Below, one piece after another: positions 21,500-33,723 of a stretch of 64,000 nt of DNA (the first letter of the stretch is position 1; each line of letters begins with the position of its first letter). The translations under genes were made by a program, and so were the position numbers. A model generated the notes under the pieces. That model was not told the DNA's origin and searched no databases. It saw only the letters and a list, made by a program, of their open reading frames with translations. The stretch comes from Meghimatium bilineatum. Taxonomy: Eukaryota; Mollusca; Gastropoda; Stylommatophora; Philomycidae. The stretch covers positions 9,435,603-9,499,602 of the forward strand of contig CM067302.1 in assembly GCA_034231615.1 (NCBI GenBank), given 5' to 3'.

Positions 21500-23107
21500 A
21501 GCTGAAACATGTTTAACCTGTAGCAATCCAAAGTTTACAAATGTAATCTAGCGATAGAAACCCACTGTCAACAAATGTCTACATCAAAGTAGCCATTTGT
21601 AGTCATGGACATCAATCGTCCATGTTTATTTCCCATCATGCTCTTATAGAAAGTATGTGCTAGAGTGATTGTTTCTTAGTTTTCTGCAGCGATATGAATA
21701 TGCAGTCACAATTTATTCGACCTTTCAATTTGCAAGCTGAACTGCGTAGGCCTAACTTCAGTGCCGCTACATTTAGCTAATTCTTCACAGATTATTATTC
21801 AGAAAAGGACAAATTTTAAAGCTTTAGTATTGTAGGTACTGTAGATAAACGTATGTGGTGTGAGGGAGATGGTGATAATACTTAATAGTGACTATTCGTT
21901 GTCTTTGTTGTTTTGTGCGCATCTTGACAAAGGCCTTTTGGTCGAAGCGTTGATAATGTTTTGTGTATTATAATTTGTATGTTTTCTTGTTTGCACATCA
22001 ATACCCCACAGTTTTAGTGATAGTTTGTCGTGTCTAAGTGGAACGTTCTAAAAACCTGTGTTTTACAAAAGGACTAAAAATATAGTGAGCAATGAAACAA
22101 AAACAGACATTTTGACTAAAAAAAGAATTAGAAATAGGGATGAAAGTACAGAATAGTTCTCTGCTGTGCTATAAATAGCACACTGTTGACAATTTTAACT
22201 ATCCAACGTCACGGATTCCCGTGTAACACCAATCAAAATAATGGCTGCCGTGTGATGTCACATCCCGACAATCCGACAGTTCAACTCTAAACACAGACGA
22301 ACTTCTGCATAATCTGTTTGTTTTACAATTTACACATTTTTTACAATTTCCTATTATTTGTGGTGAGCGATCAGTATTTCTGCCCGCTATACACGGAGTG
22401 AGGTGCTCGCACACATTAGAAATATTATTTCTAATCCTAACCTTACTCTAAGTACTTACCAGTAAGCTTGCCAAATCACACAACAAAGGTAAGAAAACAC
22501 ATCGAAACTAGAGCAAAGGTCACAGCAGAGAACTATAATGTACTTCAGCTGAAATAGGATGTAGGCCTATGCCAATTGTCACAATGTGTAACTGCCCGAT
22601 GTAGATCATTGGATTCCAGTTTTACATGCACAAAAAGTGGATCATAATTGTTTATATAAAATTCTGAATGTATGATATAATTCTTAGTTACCTTTTTTTT
22701 AACTTTTTGGAAATGCTAGTAGCAATAAGAAAGGAAGCTTTCAAATTCAAACTCCAGTCACATTTTTAAAGTAGATTAAAATATAAGACTCCTTTGAGTA
22801 CATCTAGTAAGATAATATCTTATAGTAAAGTAAGATGCACAAGTCTTTGTTACTCTTTCGCTACATATGATTGATATGCCTATTTGATCCTATGGTACCA
22901 TTAAATTTTATTTAAAGGTGATACACTATACTCAGATCACGTTTTATTTTATTTAATCATTTTTGGTAATTATCAACATAAGGATGGTTCTGATCAAAAG
23001 TGTAATTGTCCACATTACTTCTGGCATGTTTTTGATGTGTTATGATATCAATTTTGTAAGTTATTGATAAGTTTTCAACATGTAGTATGTGACTTCAATT
23101 TCCCTTT
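21500..23107. other. Unique-looking 1.6 kb without recognised genes
   Basis: This lies upstream of the visible PAFAH exons and has few repeats. CpG-containing sequence around 22200-22420 (with TGATGTCA) could hold the missing first exon or promoter of PAFAH, but no matching peptide was found. Confidence 0.4.
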
Positions 23108-23109
23108 TA

Positions 23110-24444
23110 CGAGGGGGAGTCAATAAGTAAGTCACAAATTGATGTTGGATGGCAGGAAAATGCAGTAGGTGGTTTCTAAAGCTGTTTATAGTTGATATCA
23201 TCATAGAACTTTATGTTTATGTTCGCTAGATGGCGCTAGCTGTACCTTGCGCATGCGCAGCACAAAAAACAAAATGGCTACTGTACTTACAGAGTGTACA
23301 ATCAATGAACAACGTGCTGTTGTGCGTTTTTTATGGGCAAAAGGACTGCCTGCAAAAGACATTCATAAAGAAATGCTTCCTGTTTATGCTGACAATTGTT
23401 TGTCCCGTAAAGCGGTGCACAACTGGGTAAAAAAATTTTCTCAAGGACGCTCTAAAATTGTTGACGAAATCCGATCTGGTCGTGCTGTTGAAATTGCAAC
23501 AGACGCATCTGTGCAGCGGGTTGAGGAGATGATTCGAGGTGACAGACGAGTAACGATAGACGCTGTAGCAGCTGCAATAGGGTGCTCACATGGTTCAGCA
23601 TACAGCATCATGCATGACCGATTGAAATTTAAGAAAGTGTGTTCAAGGTGGGTGCCCAGACAATTGACGGACGAACACAAAATGAACCGATTAGGCTTGT
23701 CATTGGAGCATCTCTGTCAATACGCAAATGAAGGAGAAGACATGATGAACAGGATTATTACTGGGGACGAATCATGGGTGCATCACTACCAGCCTGAATC
23801 AAAGCGTGCTTCAATGCAATGGAAACATCCTTCTTCGCCTTGTGTCCAAAAATTCAAGGTTACACCATCAGCAGGGAAGGTTATGCTGACAGTGTTCTGG
23901 GATTGTCAAGGAGTGCTTTTAACCAATTTCAAAAAGAAAGGTGACAATGTGAATTCTGAATTATACTGTGAAGTTCTATCAGTGCTTCGGGATGCAATTC
24001 GAAGAAAACGTCCAGGGCTGCTGACTAGAGGAGTGCTACTCCTTCATGACAATGCTAGACCACATACGGCTCGATTAACTCAGGAGAAAATAAAAAATCT
24101 TGGTTGGAAAATTCTGGAACATCCTCCTTACAGCCCCGATTTAGCCCCTAGTGATTTTCACCTTTTTGGTCCACTAAAAACCCACTTTGGCGGGAAGCAT
24201 TTCGCGACTGACGCAGAAGTTGAATGTGAAGTGAAAATGTGGCTTAAAAAGCAGAGCACGCAGTTCTACGCAGCAGGTTTGGGAGGACTCATAAAACGAT
24301 GGGATAAATGCATCAATGTTGGTGGAAATTATGTTGAGAAGTAAAGGGATAATGTATGTGTAAAAATAAACAGTTTTCAGGTTTTTATCGTCTTCAGTTT
24401 TTTTCTAAAGAGCCATTTGTGACTTACTTATTGACTCCCCCTCG
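23110..24444 (+). mobile_element. Complete mariner-family DNA transposon
   Basis: The 1335-bp element has perfect 30-bp terminal inverted repeats at 23110-23139 and 24415-24444 (outer bases CGAGGGGGAGTCAATAAG) and is flanked by TA at 23108-23109 and 24445-24446. It contains one uninterrupted transposase frame. Identical termini and an open frame suggest recent, possibly autonomous, activity. Confidence 0.96.
23274..24344 (+). CDS. Mariner transposase, DD34D, open frame
   Basis: This encodes a 356-residue transposase starting MATVLTECTINEQRAVVRF; an upstream in-frame ATG at 23247 would add 9 residues, but the internal one fits the family length. An N-terminal paired helix-turn-helix region (about residues 10-110) should bind the terminal repeats. 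The catalytic domain shows ITGDESWVHHY (about D165), LLHDNARPHTA (about D259) and HPPYSPDLAPSDFHLF (about D294). The second and third Asp are separated by 34 residues, the mariner signature. WVPRQLTDEHK is the conserved linker. AATAAA follows the stop at about 24365. Host automatic annotation often labels such proteins SETMAR; no SET domain is present. Confidence 0.95.
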   Translation: MATVLTECTINEQRAVVRFLWAKGLPAKDIHKEMLPVYADNCLSRKAVHNWVKKFSQGRSKIVDEIRSGRAVEIATDASVQRVEEMIRGDRRVTIDAVAAAIGCSHGSAYSIMHDRLKFKKVCSRWVPRQLTDEHKMNRLGLSLEHLCQYANEGEDMMNRIITGDESWVHHYQPESKRASMQWKHPSSPCVQKFKVTPSAGKVMLTVFWDCQGVLLTNFKKKGDNVNSELYCEVLSVLRDAIRRKRPGLLTRGVLLLHDNARPHTARLTQEKIKNLGWKILEHPPYSPDLAPSDFHLFGPLKTHFGGKHFATDAEVECEVKMWLKKQSTQFYAAGLGGLIKRWDKCINVGGNYVEK

Positions 24445-24939
24445 TATAATCATTATAATGAATTTTTCTTAGGGCGTTTATCAATTTATTTTATTATCAT
24501 ACTTCGAACGCATTTAGGCCTATATATTACGTTAAAATTTAAAAATAATATTTCCTGTTTTCGTTATAGATGTGTCAAAACAATATATTTAATTTCCGTA
24601 CAAACTAAAAGAAAACCCGTAACGAATGAGTTAGTTTAGTTAACCACACTCAGTGAGAGTAGCTGACTTGTGACCAGTGTTCCTACAACAACAAATGTTG
24701 CACGTAGTCGTAGAACATTTTACCATGCTCATCCACCGCTCATCTCCTTGTACATCATGCACAGGCTGAGATTCTGCTGCAGGATTCGACATCTGTATGG
24801 TGATATAGGGTAGGGCCTACAAGAACAGAGCTGTCTGCAAATTGTCCTAACAATATCCAAGAACTAAAACAACTCTACAACGCACTCATGAAAACAGCAG
24901 CAGACACTTGTAACATAACCCGGAAGTAGACCTTCATTT

Positions 24940-25400
24940 ATCATCATCATCATCAGGTGTCATGCCGGCTGGCGTAGGCGGAATGGCGCTCCACAGCTCT
25001 GTCCACAGTATTATGTATCAAAGTCGTTGTCAGTGGTTCATTTATCAGTGGTTCCAAATTTCTTTCCACAGCTGTCCCACTTTGCGTGTCATGTGATGTA
25101 GGCCTATCATTTCCAGAACGGTGTCTATTGTTTGTCCCCAGATGAATTATGGTTGATCATATTCACACTTGCCGCTACGCGTAGGGGTGGGAGCTTAAGC
25201 TGTCGTTCCAATGCCAGATGTGTCGCCGTGGTTGCATTTTGTCCATGTTTGTTCAAAGATATCTTGATGTTTTCTATCCACCGTTTTCTTGGTCTACTTT
25301 TGATTTTACGCCTTTTGTTAAGACCATGTTTGACATGGTGGCAATGTGTTGGTATAAAATTGTAGATATTATCTGCTTTTTAAAATACCATCTTGATCTT
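24940..25400 (-). mobile_element. Two nested LINE 3' ends
   Basis: 24940-25080 matches the LINE end at 50540-50640 (ATCATCATCATCAGG tail, GGCTGGCGTAGGCG). 25088-25400 matches the families at 12500 and 18457 on the minus strand. Both are heavily decayed. Confidence 0.55.
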
Positions 25401-25499
25401 TGGGTGAAAGTAATGGTGAAGTAGGTCACAGTGTTTGCTTTCTGGCACCTTTTTTCTATTTCTGTCTAGTTCCATTTTCGGGGGGAAATGCTGCTTAGA

Positions 25500-25900
25500 T
25501 ATTTAAGGGATAAATGTTCCAGTGTTAAATGTTCCATTTTTCTGTTTAACAACCCTAAACAGGAAAATAGGTGGCTGGGGTAACACATGGAAAATATCAA
25601 AATGAACAAAGATAGGTAAAAGTTTTACCGAAATAAGTCACGAAACAACCTAAAAACGACTAAGAAGCCATCATTATGACGCAAACAGGCAACGAATATT
25701 ACAAAATCATAATGCGAGAAACAAGAAAATGAAGATAGTACGACGAGAGAGAGGAAATACGGCAAGAACAGAAAAGATAAATGAGAAGCCACAGAGCAGA
25801 TATAATCAAATGATAGGAGGAAAATAGTATATAGTGGAGAGAGGCGTGCCATATGAGCAAATAAGAAGAAAAAAGAAGAAGAAAATGCGGTGATGATAGA
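25500..25900. other. Purine-rich stretch without gene
   Basis: The plus strand is strongly A/G-biased (GAGAGAGGAAATACGGCAAG type). Minus-strand frames are consequently Leu/Ser/Phe-rich and not credible proteins. Confidence 0.55.
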
Positions 25901-25924
25901 CAGGTTAGATTAGCATAATATTGG

Positions 25925-26107
25925 TCATACATAAAGGGGTACTTATCTTTGTCTTTTCCGAGATACTTGAAGCAAATGGAATTGGCTTTTTTCACTCTGG
26001 TGTTATCTATTGTTATATCCATTGATGTTGTAGACTTGCTAATTTTCATAACTTCTGCTTTTTGTACGTTAATTTCCATGCTGTACTTCTGACATGCTAA
26101 TAGCAAT
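25925..26107 (-). mobile_element. LINE fragment, RT thumb region
   Basis: Minus-strand translation CQKYSMEINVQKAEVMKISK, then SICFKYLG, is the segment just after the catalytic YADD block of LINE reverse transcriptases. It lies immediately left of the opposite-strand LINE at 26141. Confidence 0.65.
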
Positions 26108-26140
26108 GCATTGATGTGGTTTTGCTAATTTTCTTTATCT

Positions 26141-26765
26141 TTGTATGATGTTGATAAACATCATACAAGTAAAACATTATCAATATCTTGGACACATAGT
26201 CACAAATGATGGCAGATGTGAAACAGAAGTTAAAAGGAGAATAGGAATGGCTAAAAGTACCTTCAATGACATGAGGAAATTATTAATATCTAAACAAATT
26301 ACAAACAAGTTAAAAATGAGAATTATAAAATGCTACATCTATTCCATATTAATGTATGGCTCAGAAACATGGACACTAAATAAACAATTAGAAGACAAAA
26401 TTGATGCCTTTGAGATGTGGGTATATAGAAGAATAGGGAGAACATCATGGAAAGAGAAGAAAACAAATAAAGAGGTGCTAAAGACACTTAATATGAAGAA
26501 AGAACTACTAAGAGAAATAAATATCAGGCAAATAAAATACTTTGGTCACATTAAAAGACATGACACCTTATTGAAGACCTTACTTGAGGGTAAAGTCAAA
26601 GGGAGGCGAGCAAGAGGTAGGCATAGATACAAGTGGGAGAGTAACATCACACGATGGACAGGTTACAGTCTAGCAGAATGCACCACCAAGACAAGAGATG
26701 TTGGAGATCCGTTACAGCCAACCTTCGTTGCGGAGACGGCACTTAATTATGATTTCATCAAGTTC
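26141..26765 (+). mobile_element. LINE 3' end, near-identical to the 9-kb copy
   Basis: A plus-strand open frame (26145-26843) reads YQYLGHIVTNDGRCETEVKR through RWTGYSLAECTTKTRD. It is almost base-for-base the reverse complement of about 9590-9040, so the family was mobile recently. It begins exactly in a 12-bp perfect inverted repeat (26141-26152 and 26157-26168, spacer GATA) at the junction with an opposite-strand LINE. Confidence 0.85.
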
Positions 26766-26859
26766 CGCAGCGAGGTTTTTACATTATTTTTCTCTGTGTT
26801 GATGTGCGCTTCTTTTATTATTCTATTTAATTATTCTACTTAATAGGTTAATGCTTATA

Positions 26860-27595
26860 TGATTCACACACACTTATTCTCTTACTACCTTTGTTTTTCC
26901 ATAGTGGTACAATAACTGATTTGTGCCAGTCGTCTGGTACTTTTCTTTCTGACCAGGCTAACCACTGGATCCCTGTTTTTTTTACACGCTTTTATTGCTA
27001 CTCATGGTGATTTATTACTTGGGCTAAGCCTATGTTTTAAGGCTTCTTCTATTTCTTGATTTAGTATAGGCCTACATGGTTCTGTGTTTTCTAGATCTTT
27101 TTGAATGTTGGTGGGTCTATATTCTGTTGTCATGCTTGAGTTGTATAACGCCTGGAAGTATTCTTTCCATCTTGCTTTCCTATTTATGCTGTTCACTAAG
27201 GATTTTGCTATTTTTATCATTGATTACTGTTATGGGATTAGGCCCTATAGCTCTCTTCTCTCTTTCGCATTGATTTTATACTTTCGAAAAATTATCTTTG
27301 GTCTGTTTTACATAGGTCAGTAAATGTTCTCCATACTTGTTCCATGAATTACCATTTGCTTCTTTGATTATAAACTTGACATTTTTTCTAGCAAGTCGAT
27401 ATTGTAGAAAATCGTCATGTTTGGATTTCAGTGAAAATATCCCATTCTCTTTGGATGTTATCAGTCTTTTTTGGTAGGCTTTGACAAAACTGAGTTATTT
27501 CTTTACACAGTTCGTCACTTTTGTTTGGTTTCTTCTAGAGCTTTCAAGTTTAGAACTTTTTTTCTGCCATTGTCTTGTTTCTTTTCTTTGTGTAG
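26860..27595 (-). mobile_element. LINE fragment upstream of and entering the RT domain
   Basis: Minus-strand translation gives RKARWKEYFQALYNSS, EPCRPILNQEIEEALKH and VPDDWHKSVIVPLWKNKG, typical of the segment entering the reverse-transcriptase domain. Stops and frameshifts are present. It continues across the 1.33-kb insertion into 28934-29090. Confidence 0.75.
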
Positions 27596-28933
27596 TTGTT
27601 TGTTTGTTTTGTGTTCGCTCCATTGTAACCAGCACGGTTATCCGTGCGATTTCCGCTGGGAGCGTGAAAACGTTGTGCCACCGGTATGCGATTTGTAGAC
27701 CTAGCACATCCGATTTCGGCATGCCTTGACAATTCGGGTGGGCTACCTTAGCCTGTGACAGCCTCCATATCTGTCACCAGGCACGCCTGTGTGTGGTCAC
27801 TCTTCGCCCAGACGATTTTTGCTCACGTCTGTCTCGCACGAGGTGTTCCACTGTCTATGAACTTGCCTCGTGTAATTGGACGTACTGTGCCTGTACCCAT
27901 CAGGTACTGAACCGTTTCTCATCGGTGAGCCTGGTTCCTTAAGAGGAAGAACTCAACATAAGTGTTGGACCCTGGCTCTTTCGCCCTCTTAGCCGAGGTG
28001 TCATTCACCGACATCGTGAGCCCCATGTCCAAGTTCGAGTCTCACACCACGCGTTTGAGGACAAGGCGTTCTCGAGCTGAGCGACATTGTCCCAATAGCG
28101 CCTGAGCCCATCAGGTACTGAACCCTTTCTCTCTGCAAGTGTATTTCCGGTATAGGAAAACCTGACAGTAGAGTTGGGCCAGGGCTAAAATCGTTGTCTC
28201 TTTTGTGCCTGAGCCCATCGGGTACGGAAACTCTTTCTCTCTGCAAGTGTATTTCCGGTATAGGAAAGCTTGACAGTAGAGTTGGGCCAGGACTGCCATC
28301 TTTGTCCCTTTTTTGCCTGTGCCTATCGGTTACTGCACCCCTTCTCTGTGCGAGCATGCTTCCGGTATAGGAAGACTCGACATTAGAGTTAGGCCAGGTC
28401 TTTTTGCTTTGCTAGACGCCCATTATTGGGTATAGGTCTCTGCCTATAAGGAAATCAAGTAACTAGAGGCTCGCCACGAGCTAACAGAGATTGTAGTTCC
28501 CATTTCCATAATCGTTTCCACTTTCTATGTGCTGTTGGCGCTGCCTTCTAGCGCTGTTCTGCCATTTCATTTTCTTTCTCCATTGTACTCAGTATGAAAT
28601 CTATCTGTCTTTTGCCATGCATCCACCTTTTCATGCTTTTTTCATTGGCCGCCCCTCCAATGTTCGGACTGGACTAACTAGCTTCACTGTATGTCGACAG
28701 TGTCGCTGTATGTGGTTTTGCTGGTGGTGTCGGAGATATTGTCTGTCTTTTATGCATTAAAATCTCTTTCCATCTGCTACCTCCACATTCTCGGACACGA
28801 TCCCCAAATGATTTGGTCAGAATCAGCTCGAGCTGCTGTATTTCTGTTTCCAGGGTGCACCGCGAGGAGGTACATTTGGGATCTTGGTTATCTGCTAATC
28901 CTGGGTGGCCTAGAGCAATGCGTTCCCTTTGCG
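27596..28933 (-). mobile_element. 1.33-kb retroposon, copy 2
   Basis: Minus-strand copy, with its head at about 28933 and the CAAA-type tail at the left. It interrupts a minus-strand LINE: endonuclease-like sequence (SQLDFILV) lies to its right and reverse-transcriptase-region sequence to its left. A 118-residue frame (about 28357-28001) aligns with the 117-residue frame of copy 3, but copy 1 shifts frame, so coding is doubtful. The target duplication cannot be delimited because the flank (ACAAC) resembles the tail. Confidence 0.8.
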
Positions 28934-29090
28934 TTGTTCTGGCTTGTTCCCCTTTCTCAGTTGAGTATAACAGGTCTGTGATCTGTATCGATGTATGTGT
29001 TTGGAAAGCTTTTGCATCAGTGATGTGTCTCTTTTGCCTTTGTCTAACGAGAATGAAATCAAGTTGGGATGATTGTAGTAAGTTGTCCCA
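28934..29090 (-). mobile_element. LINE endonuclease-end fragment
   Basis: Minus-strand translation gives SQLDFILVRQRQKRHITDAK, then FQTHTSIQITDLL, resembling the C-terminal part of an APE-type LINE endonuclease. It is the 5' continuation of the LINE split by the 1.33-kb element. Confidence 0.65.
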
Positions 29091-29094
29091 TTTA

Positions 29095-29300
29095 TACCAT
29101 GTTTGTATATGGCTCCATCTGTGCTGGTAAAAGGAAAGTATTCTTACTTATGAATCTTCTGAAATTCCCGTGGTCTCTGGCAAGTTGTCCCGCATCCTCT
29201 AGCGACATGTGAATGAATTCCTGAATATATCTTGCCCAGCGACGTCTTGATAGACCTTTGCCTCTAGTACCTTCTGTCGCCACCTCCAACAACACTTGTT
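29095..29300 (-). mobile_element. LINE C-terminal fragment
   Basis: Minus-strand translation LLEVATEGTRGKGLSRRRWA and EFIHMSLEDAGQLARDH matches the 8-kb LINE family C-terminus. Confidence 0.65.
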
Positions 29301-29439
29301 AAAAATATCATTGTCTCTTCACATAGTTGAAAAACCCAACTTTCTTCTAATACGGTGATAACGTTAATCTTTGTGGTCTCCTCGATAGTTACATGCATTG
29401 CACATTGAAAATGCCTATGGACATAACCATAGTAAACTA

Positions 29440-29900
29440 ATGTTTATTATCTATGTTAAATCCCGAAATGAAGTGCATGAGAACAACACTGGGGGTGGGG
29501 GTAACAAAAAGGGATATAATAAACAATGACACTATGAGAAATCTGATGAAAACAATATCATGCAAAGAATACATAGACACACAAAAGATCAAATTGTTCT
29601 GCCACCTAATCAGAATGGAACCAGATCGCATTCCATCGATAGCCTTCAATATACGATCATCTGAAAAGAGAAAGAGGGGAAGACGAAGATGGATAGATGA
29701 CATCAGAGAAATACTAGAACACCAAGGCTACACAATGGCAGCAGTATCACAGTTAGCTAAAGAAAGACTTCGGATTTTCACGATGCTTAGCAGGACACAT
29801 GAATAGGACAAAACGAGACAAGGCCTGATATTCTGAATTACATTACACCGTATATTAAATTTCAGAGTGATGCCCATACGACCCTGAAGAGTTAGGCCTA
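29440..29900 (+). mobile_element. LINE C-terminal fragment
   Basis: An open 117-residue plus-strand segment reads MKCMRTTLGVGVTKRDIINN, KIKLFCHLIRMEPDRIP and GRRRWIDDIREILEHQG. It is the usual LINE C-terminus with the H.IRM signature and ends near CTATGATGATAATG. Confidence 0.75.
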
Positions 29901-30041
29901 TGATGATAATGAATGTTTGATGAAAGAGAGTGCAGTGCTGTTGATTCACTCCACCATACTCTCACTTAAAAGTATACCAGGTTTGGCACTGGTAACACAG
30001 TGTTGGTATGAATATACTATAGATCATTTAATCTCATCATT

Positions 30042-30107
30042 AACTCTCCATCATCCATGGATATAGAATGGTATATATAATTCTATACCCACGGATGAAG
30101 GAGAGTT
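30042..30107. repeat. 28-bp imperfect hairpin
   Basis: The arms AACTCTCCATCATCCATGG and CCACGGATGAAGGAGAGTT, extended by TATAGAAT/ATTCTATA, pair with three mismatches over 28 bp. Probably a small foldback element. Confidence 0.75.
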
Positions 30108-31379
30108 TTCTATCAAATAATACACATGGATGATGGAGAGAGGCAGATTTAGAGGACATTGCACCTTTTTGTCAGACCTCTAAGTGACGACGAATGCTAG
30201 ATGTGTCATCACTGCAGTTGGATAAACAAATCTGGTCGAAGAATGATGGCCCAGATGTGTTCCCATCAGGACGTGATGGTCCTGGGATATTGCAGCACTG
30301 GATAGACAAAACATGCATCCATAAATGTTCCTTGGTGACACAATCATGCTTTTGAGACAACATTCCTTATATGAGTTCAGAATTCAGTTATCACCTTGGT
30401 TTCTGATTTTGTCAGTAAGACCATAGTCTGTCAAAAGCTACCTGCTCACAGCTAAAGGGATTACTTGATCACCATCATTGTCAAAATGTACAAAAATTTA
30501 CTGCACGAAAAAAATTTTTAAAGACTAAAATGTGTAATAGTATTTTATTAGTTTGCAAAATAGACAAGATTCATCTGTTCACAATGTTTTTGAGTAGATG
30601 ACAAGTTAATCAAATGTCAGTTGTCATGGATACAATATGTGATTCTTGATTAGGATCCTAGCATCATAGTACATGGAACACTCATAAGTGCTCCGCTCTC
30701 CATTCCGGCAGCCATTCAAATGCATGTAGACTTAAAGTCACAGTCAGGTATTCATTACATGATCTTCGGTTCTTAATACCCCGATGACCACATTTTCTGA
30801 CTTGATGGTGATTCAAAAATAATGCTGCCAAAAACAGACATCAAAACCAGGGCACAACTCTGGTCCATGTGCCAGGTTTTTTTGTTGTTCTTATGTTGAG
30901 CCTGTCCACAAACTGTGAGGTCTGTAGCTCAAATGTTTTTTTAACTGAATGATATTTGTGAATATTCTGCACAGTGAGTTGGCATTGAGTTATTTAGGGA
31001 AATTCCCTCTCGACAGCGCACTGTTCGCATATGTACCAGGAGGGAATTTCTTGATGATCCTTGTAATATATTTAATAAATCATAGGCTATACTGTCTTCC
31101 ACTTACAGGGTTTGTAAACACACCATTCTCGCTCTTCCTAACACTGAACAACAATGGTTCTAATCCACACAACGCGCCTCTCCTGGCAAGTGTTGACAAC
31201 ATGAACATGAAATCAGTCATTTTGACTGCATACGGACTATGTCACAGTCGCATTCTTGACTAATTTCATATTCCAGATTTCATATATTATATTCCACATT
31301 AGTTCTTTTAGTTCACACACAACATCAGTCTGTCTAAACAATATGGTAACTGTTAACGAAGGTTACGACTACAGGGATC

Positions 31380-32035
31380 CTCAGAAAAATGAACTCACAA
31401 GCACTACAAAATAAAATCATTGTGCTAGTCATGTCATCATCTTAGCTGGAAGCCCGTGGATACAATATTTAATGTTCACAATGTTTTCTGTAGATAGTAG
31501 GCCTAATGTTAATCACATTTTATGGATAAAATATTGAATATACTATAAATCCTTAGCAACAATATATTCAACACTGATAAAATAGAAATCATAACGGTAA
31601 GTTGTGCATGCGTCATGAGTAAACATTAGCCATGTAAACTGTCAACATTAAAACAAGTGCAAGTAATTAAAAACCATATAACTTGTTCTTAATGGAAGAC
31701 TTAATAGACAAAGGAAACATGTTTCAACCAAGCCAACAAAGTTATTTATTACCTGTCACCAATTCTGAAATACCCCGGCACCCTGTTGTTCCCATGGAAG
31801 TGAAAAACTAAATTATATATACCAAAATTTGGCTATGTCAGACAAGAATCATTGACTAAAGAAGATGAGAGAAAATGTGTCACATGTGGAATGAGATTCT
31901 TAAGAAAAGCAATAAATAAAATATTAAGCAATTGCTTGATATAACAGACAATAATAATAATTTAAAAACCTGTAACCTGTTACAGTCATAGGGAAGCCAC
32001 ATTTGAAACAGTGGAAATAGCCTGCAGAACGCCCT
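31380..32035. other. No gene recognised
   Basis: AT-rich intergenic sequence; only a weak LINE-like trace (MRFLRKAINK-like) near 31870-31915. Confidence 0.5.
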
Positions 32036-32039
32036 TATC

Positions 32040-32410
32040 TTCAATCATATGGACAAGTGAGAAAAATCATGTTCTGACCATTCTTTAGTGTTATCAAGTC
32101 AGGATTTTCTTTGTTCATTATTTCTTCTACCCTCAACTGTTCCCAGTAGGACAATCTTAGAACATCAAAAAATCAAGCAAAAAAGGATGGAGATGGAAGC
32201 AGTAAAATCAGCTCTCACTTGGCTGATGACGCAATCATCAACATCAACAGTGATTCTATCAGACTCCCAGAGTATGCTGCATTAGATAGAAAAATGCATG
32301 ATAAGAAAGGAGTGAGAGTCATTCTTCTCAACAGCGCCAAAATATCACATAGTTCTACTGTCTAAGCCATGCTGGAGTCAGAGGCAATGAAAGAGCTGAT
32401 GTACTGGTGG
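32040..32410 (+). mobile_element. RNase H-bearing LINE fragment plus debris
   Basis: 32150-32290 reads KRMEMEAVKSALTWLM and VILSDSQSML, an RNase H core (Glu of EMEAV, Asp of SDSQ), as in I/Jockey-group LINEs. Sequence to about 32410 (SHAGVRGNERAD-like in broken frame) continues the domain. Confidence 0.6.
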
Positions 32411-32509
32411 GTAAAGCTATAGTGTGTGACAAGGTGATGAGAAAAGAATGGGCTGTGTTAATTTTGGCAGTTGTGGATACACTAATGAATGTAAAAGAAA
32501 ACTGGCTAC

Positions 32510-32720
32510 AATAAAAAAAAAAGAAACATATACAATTTTGACCATATCAAACGCCATGACAACTTAGAGAAGACCATAACTGAGGGAAATATGCCAGAGA
32601 GACGAACAAGAGGCAGACCAAAAGAAGATGCATGCAAGATATCAAATATCACCTGAACATGAAGGTAACAGAAGCAGGCAGACTGGCTCAAGATCGACAG
32701 AAGTTTTGAAAGGCTGTGAT
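32510..32720 (+). mobile_element. LINE C-terminal fragment
   Basis: Plus-strand sequence encodes FDHIKRHDNLEKTI-like residues, an arginine-rich RRTRGRPKED and AGRLAQDRQKF in broken frames, matching LINE polymerase C-termini. Confidence 0.6.
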
Positions 32721-33242
32721 GATGTAACATCTTGTTCAGGATATGCTCCATAGTGATGTGGATACACTACAAAGTGATGAGGAGGATGCTGAAAGAGACA
32801 ATGTTCAGAGAGTGATAGAAATGTTAGTGACCAGGTGAGAGGGGAGGAAGTGCATCCTTGTTGGAAAAGCCAGAACAACTCACAATCAACAGCTAACTGG
32901 GACACTAAGAATGTATACTTTTACACGACTGACAGAATAGCAAGCAGGACTTGGACACTAAGATTGTATATGTTTACATTGCTGACAGAATAGCCAGCAG
33001 AGCATTTATGGGAATGACCCTTGTACAGTTATGCTGGTTGCTGATCAATAAGCAATCTATGAAAGTGAATCGTGTCGTTACATGTCCAAACCACTGCAAG
33101 TATATGCTATTTCACAACTGTCAACATTGCTTCCTGTTGACCTGTACGTTCAGTCACAGTAAACTCCTGCTTATCTGATATGCAAATAACCAGACCTCTC
33201 AAACAACCCATAAAAAATATAAGTAACTAATAAAAAATAATA

Positions 33243-33525
33243 CAGTGGAATCCCGTTATAACAACTTGGTCTGGTCCGATGAAATATGTATGTAATAACA
33301 GAAATTCGCTATATATGATCAATCTATGAAAGTGAATTGTATCGTTACATGTCCAAACCATTGTAAGCATAGGCCTATGCCATTTCACAATGTCAACATA
33401 TGGTTGACATATTATCCACCTCTTGACTATTGATGTAAAGAACAAAAATAATTTGAGATTTTGAAAAGTATTGTTAAATAGGGAAATTTGTGATAAATTT
33501 ATGAGCTATAATGGGGATTCCACTG
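33243..33525. mobile_element. Pogo/Tigger-like MITE, long copy
   Basis: Starts CAGTGGAATCCCGTTATAAC and ends GGGGATTCCACTG with TA flanks; an internal segment of about 100 bp resembles 33050-33120 (GAAAGTGAATCGTGTCGTTA). Confidence 0.65.
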
Positions 33526-33722
33526 TAATATAAGCATTTAGAATTTCAAAAATACTAGTCAAAAAATGATAAGAATATTATACATTGCAGAAGGTTGACT
33601 CTTAATATTATAGTAGAAAGCTAAAAATAAAGCCATATATTTAAAAAAAAATGGTCATATAAAGAGATATAACAGCATTGAAAAATTAATATTTGTAGGA
33701 TGGTTGCTGGTAGCAGGGAAGG

Positions 33723-33723
<1 letters not shown>

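Noticed and set aside
23247-24344. A SETMAR-type host gene
   Set aside because: Only a mariner transposase is present, with its own terminal repeats; no SET domain or host exon is attached.
28001-28357. A conserved 117-118 residue frame in the 1.33-kb element as a protein
   Set aside because: It is open in two copies, but the third shifts frame within the tandem units, and the residues merely reflect the about 103-bp repeats; coding is not supported.
30949-31263. A 104-residue plus-strand ORF
   Set aside because: No recognisable domain; it lies inside what appears to be an insertion in a RepD copy, so coding status cannot be supported.
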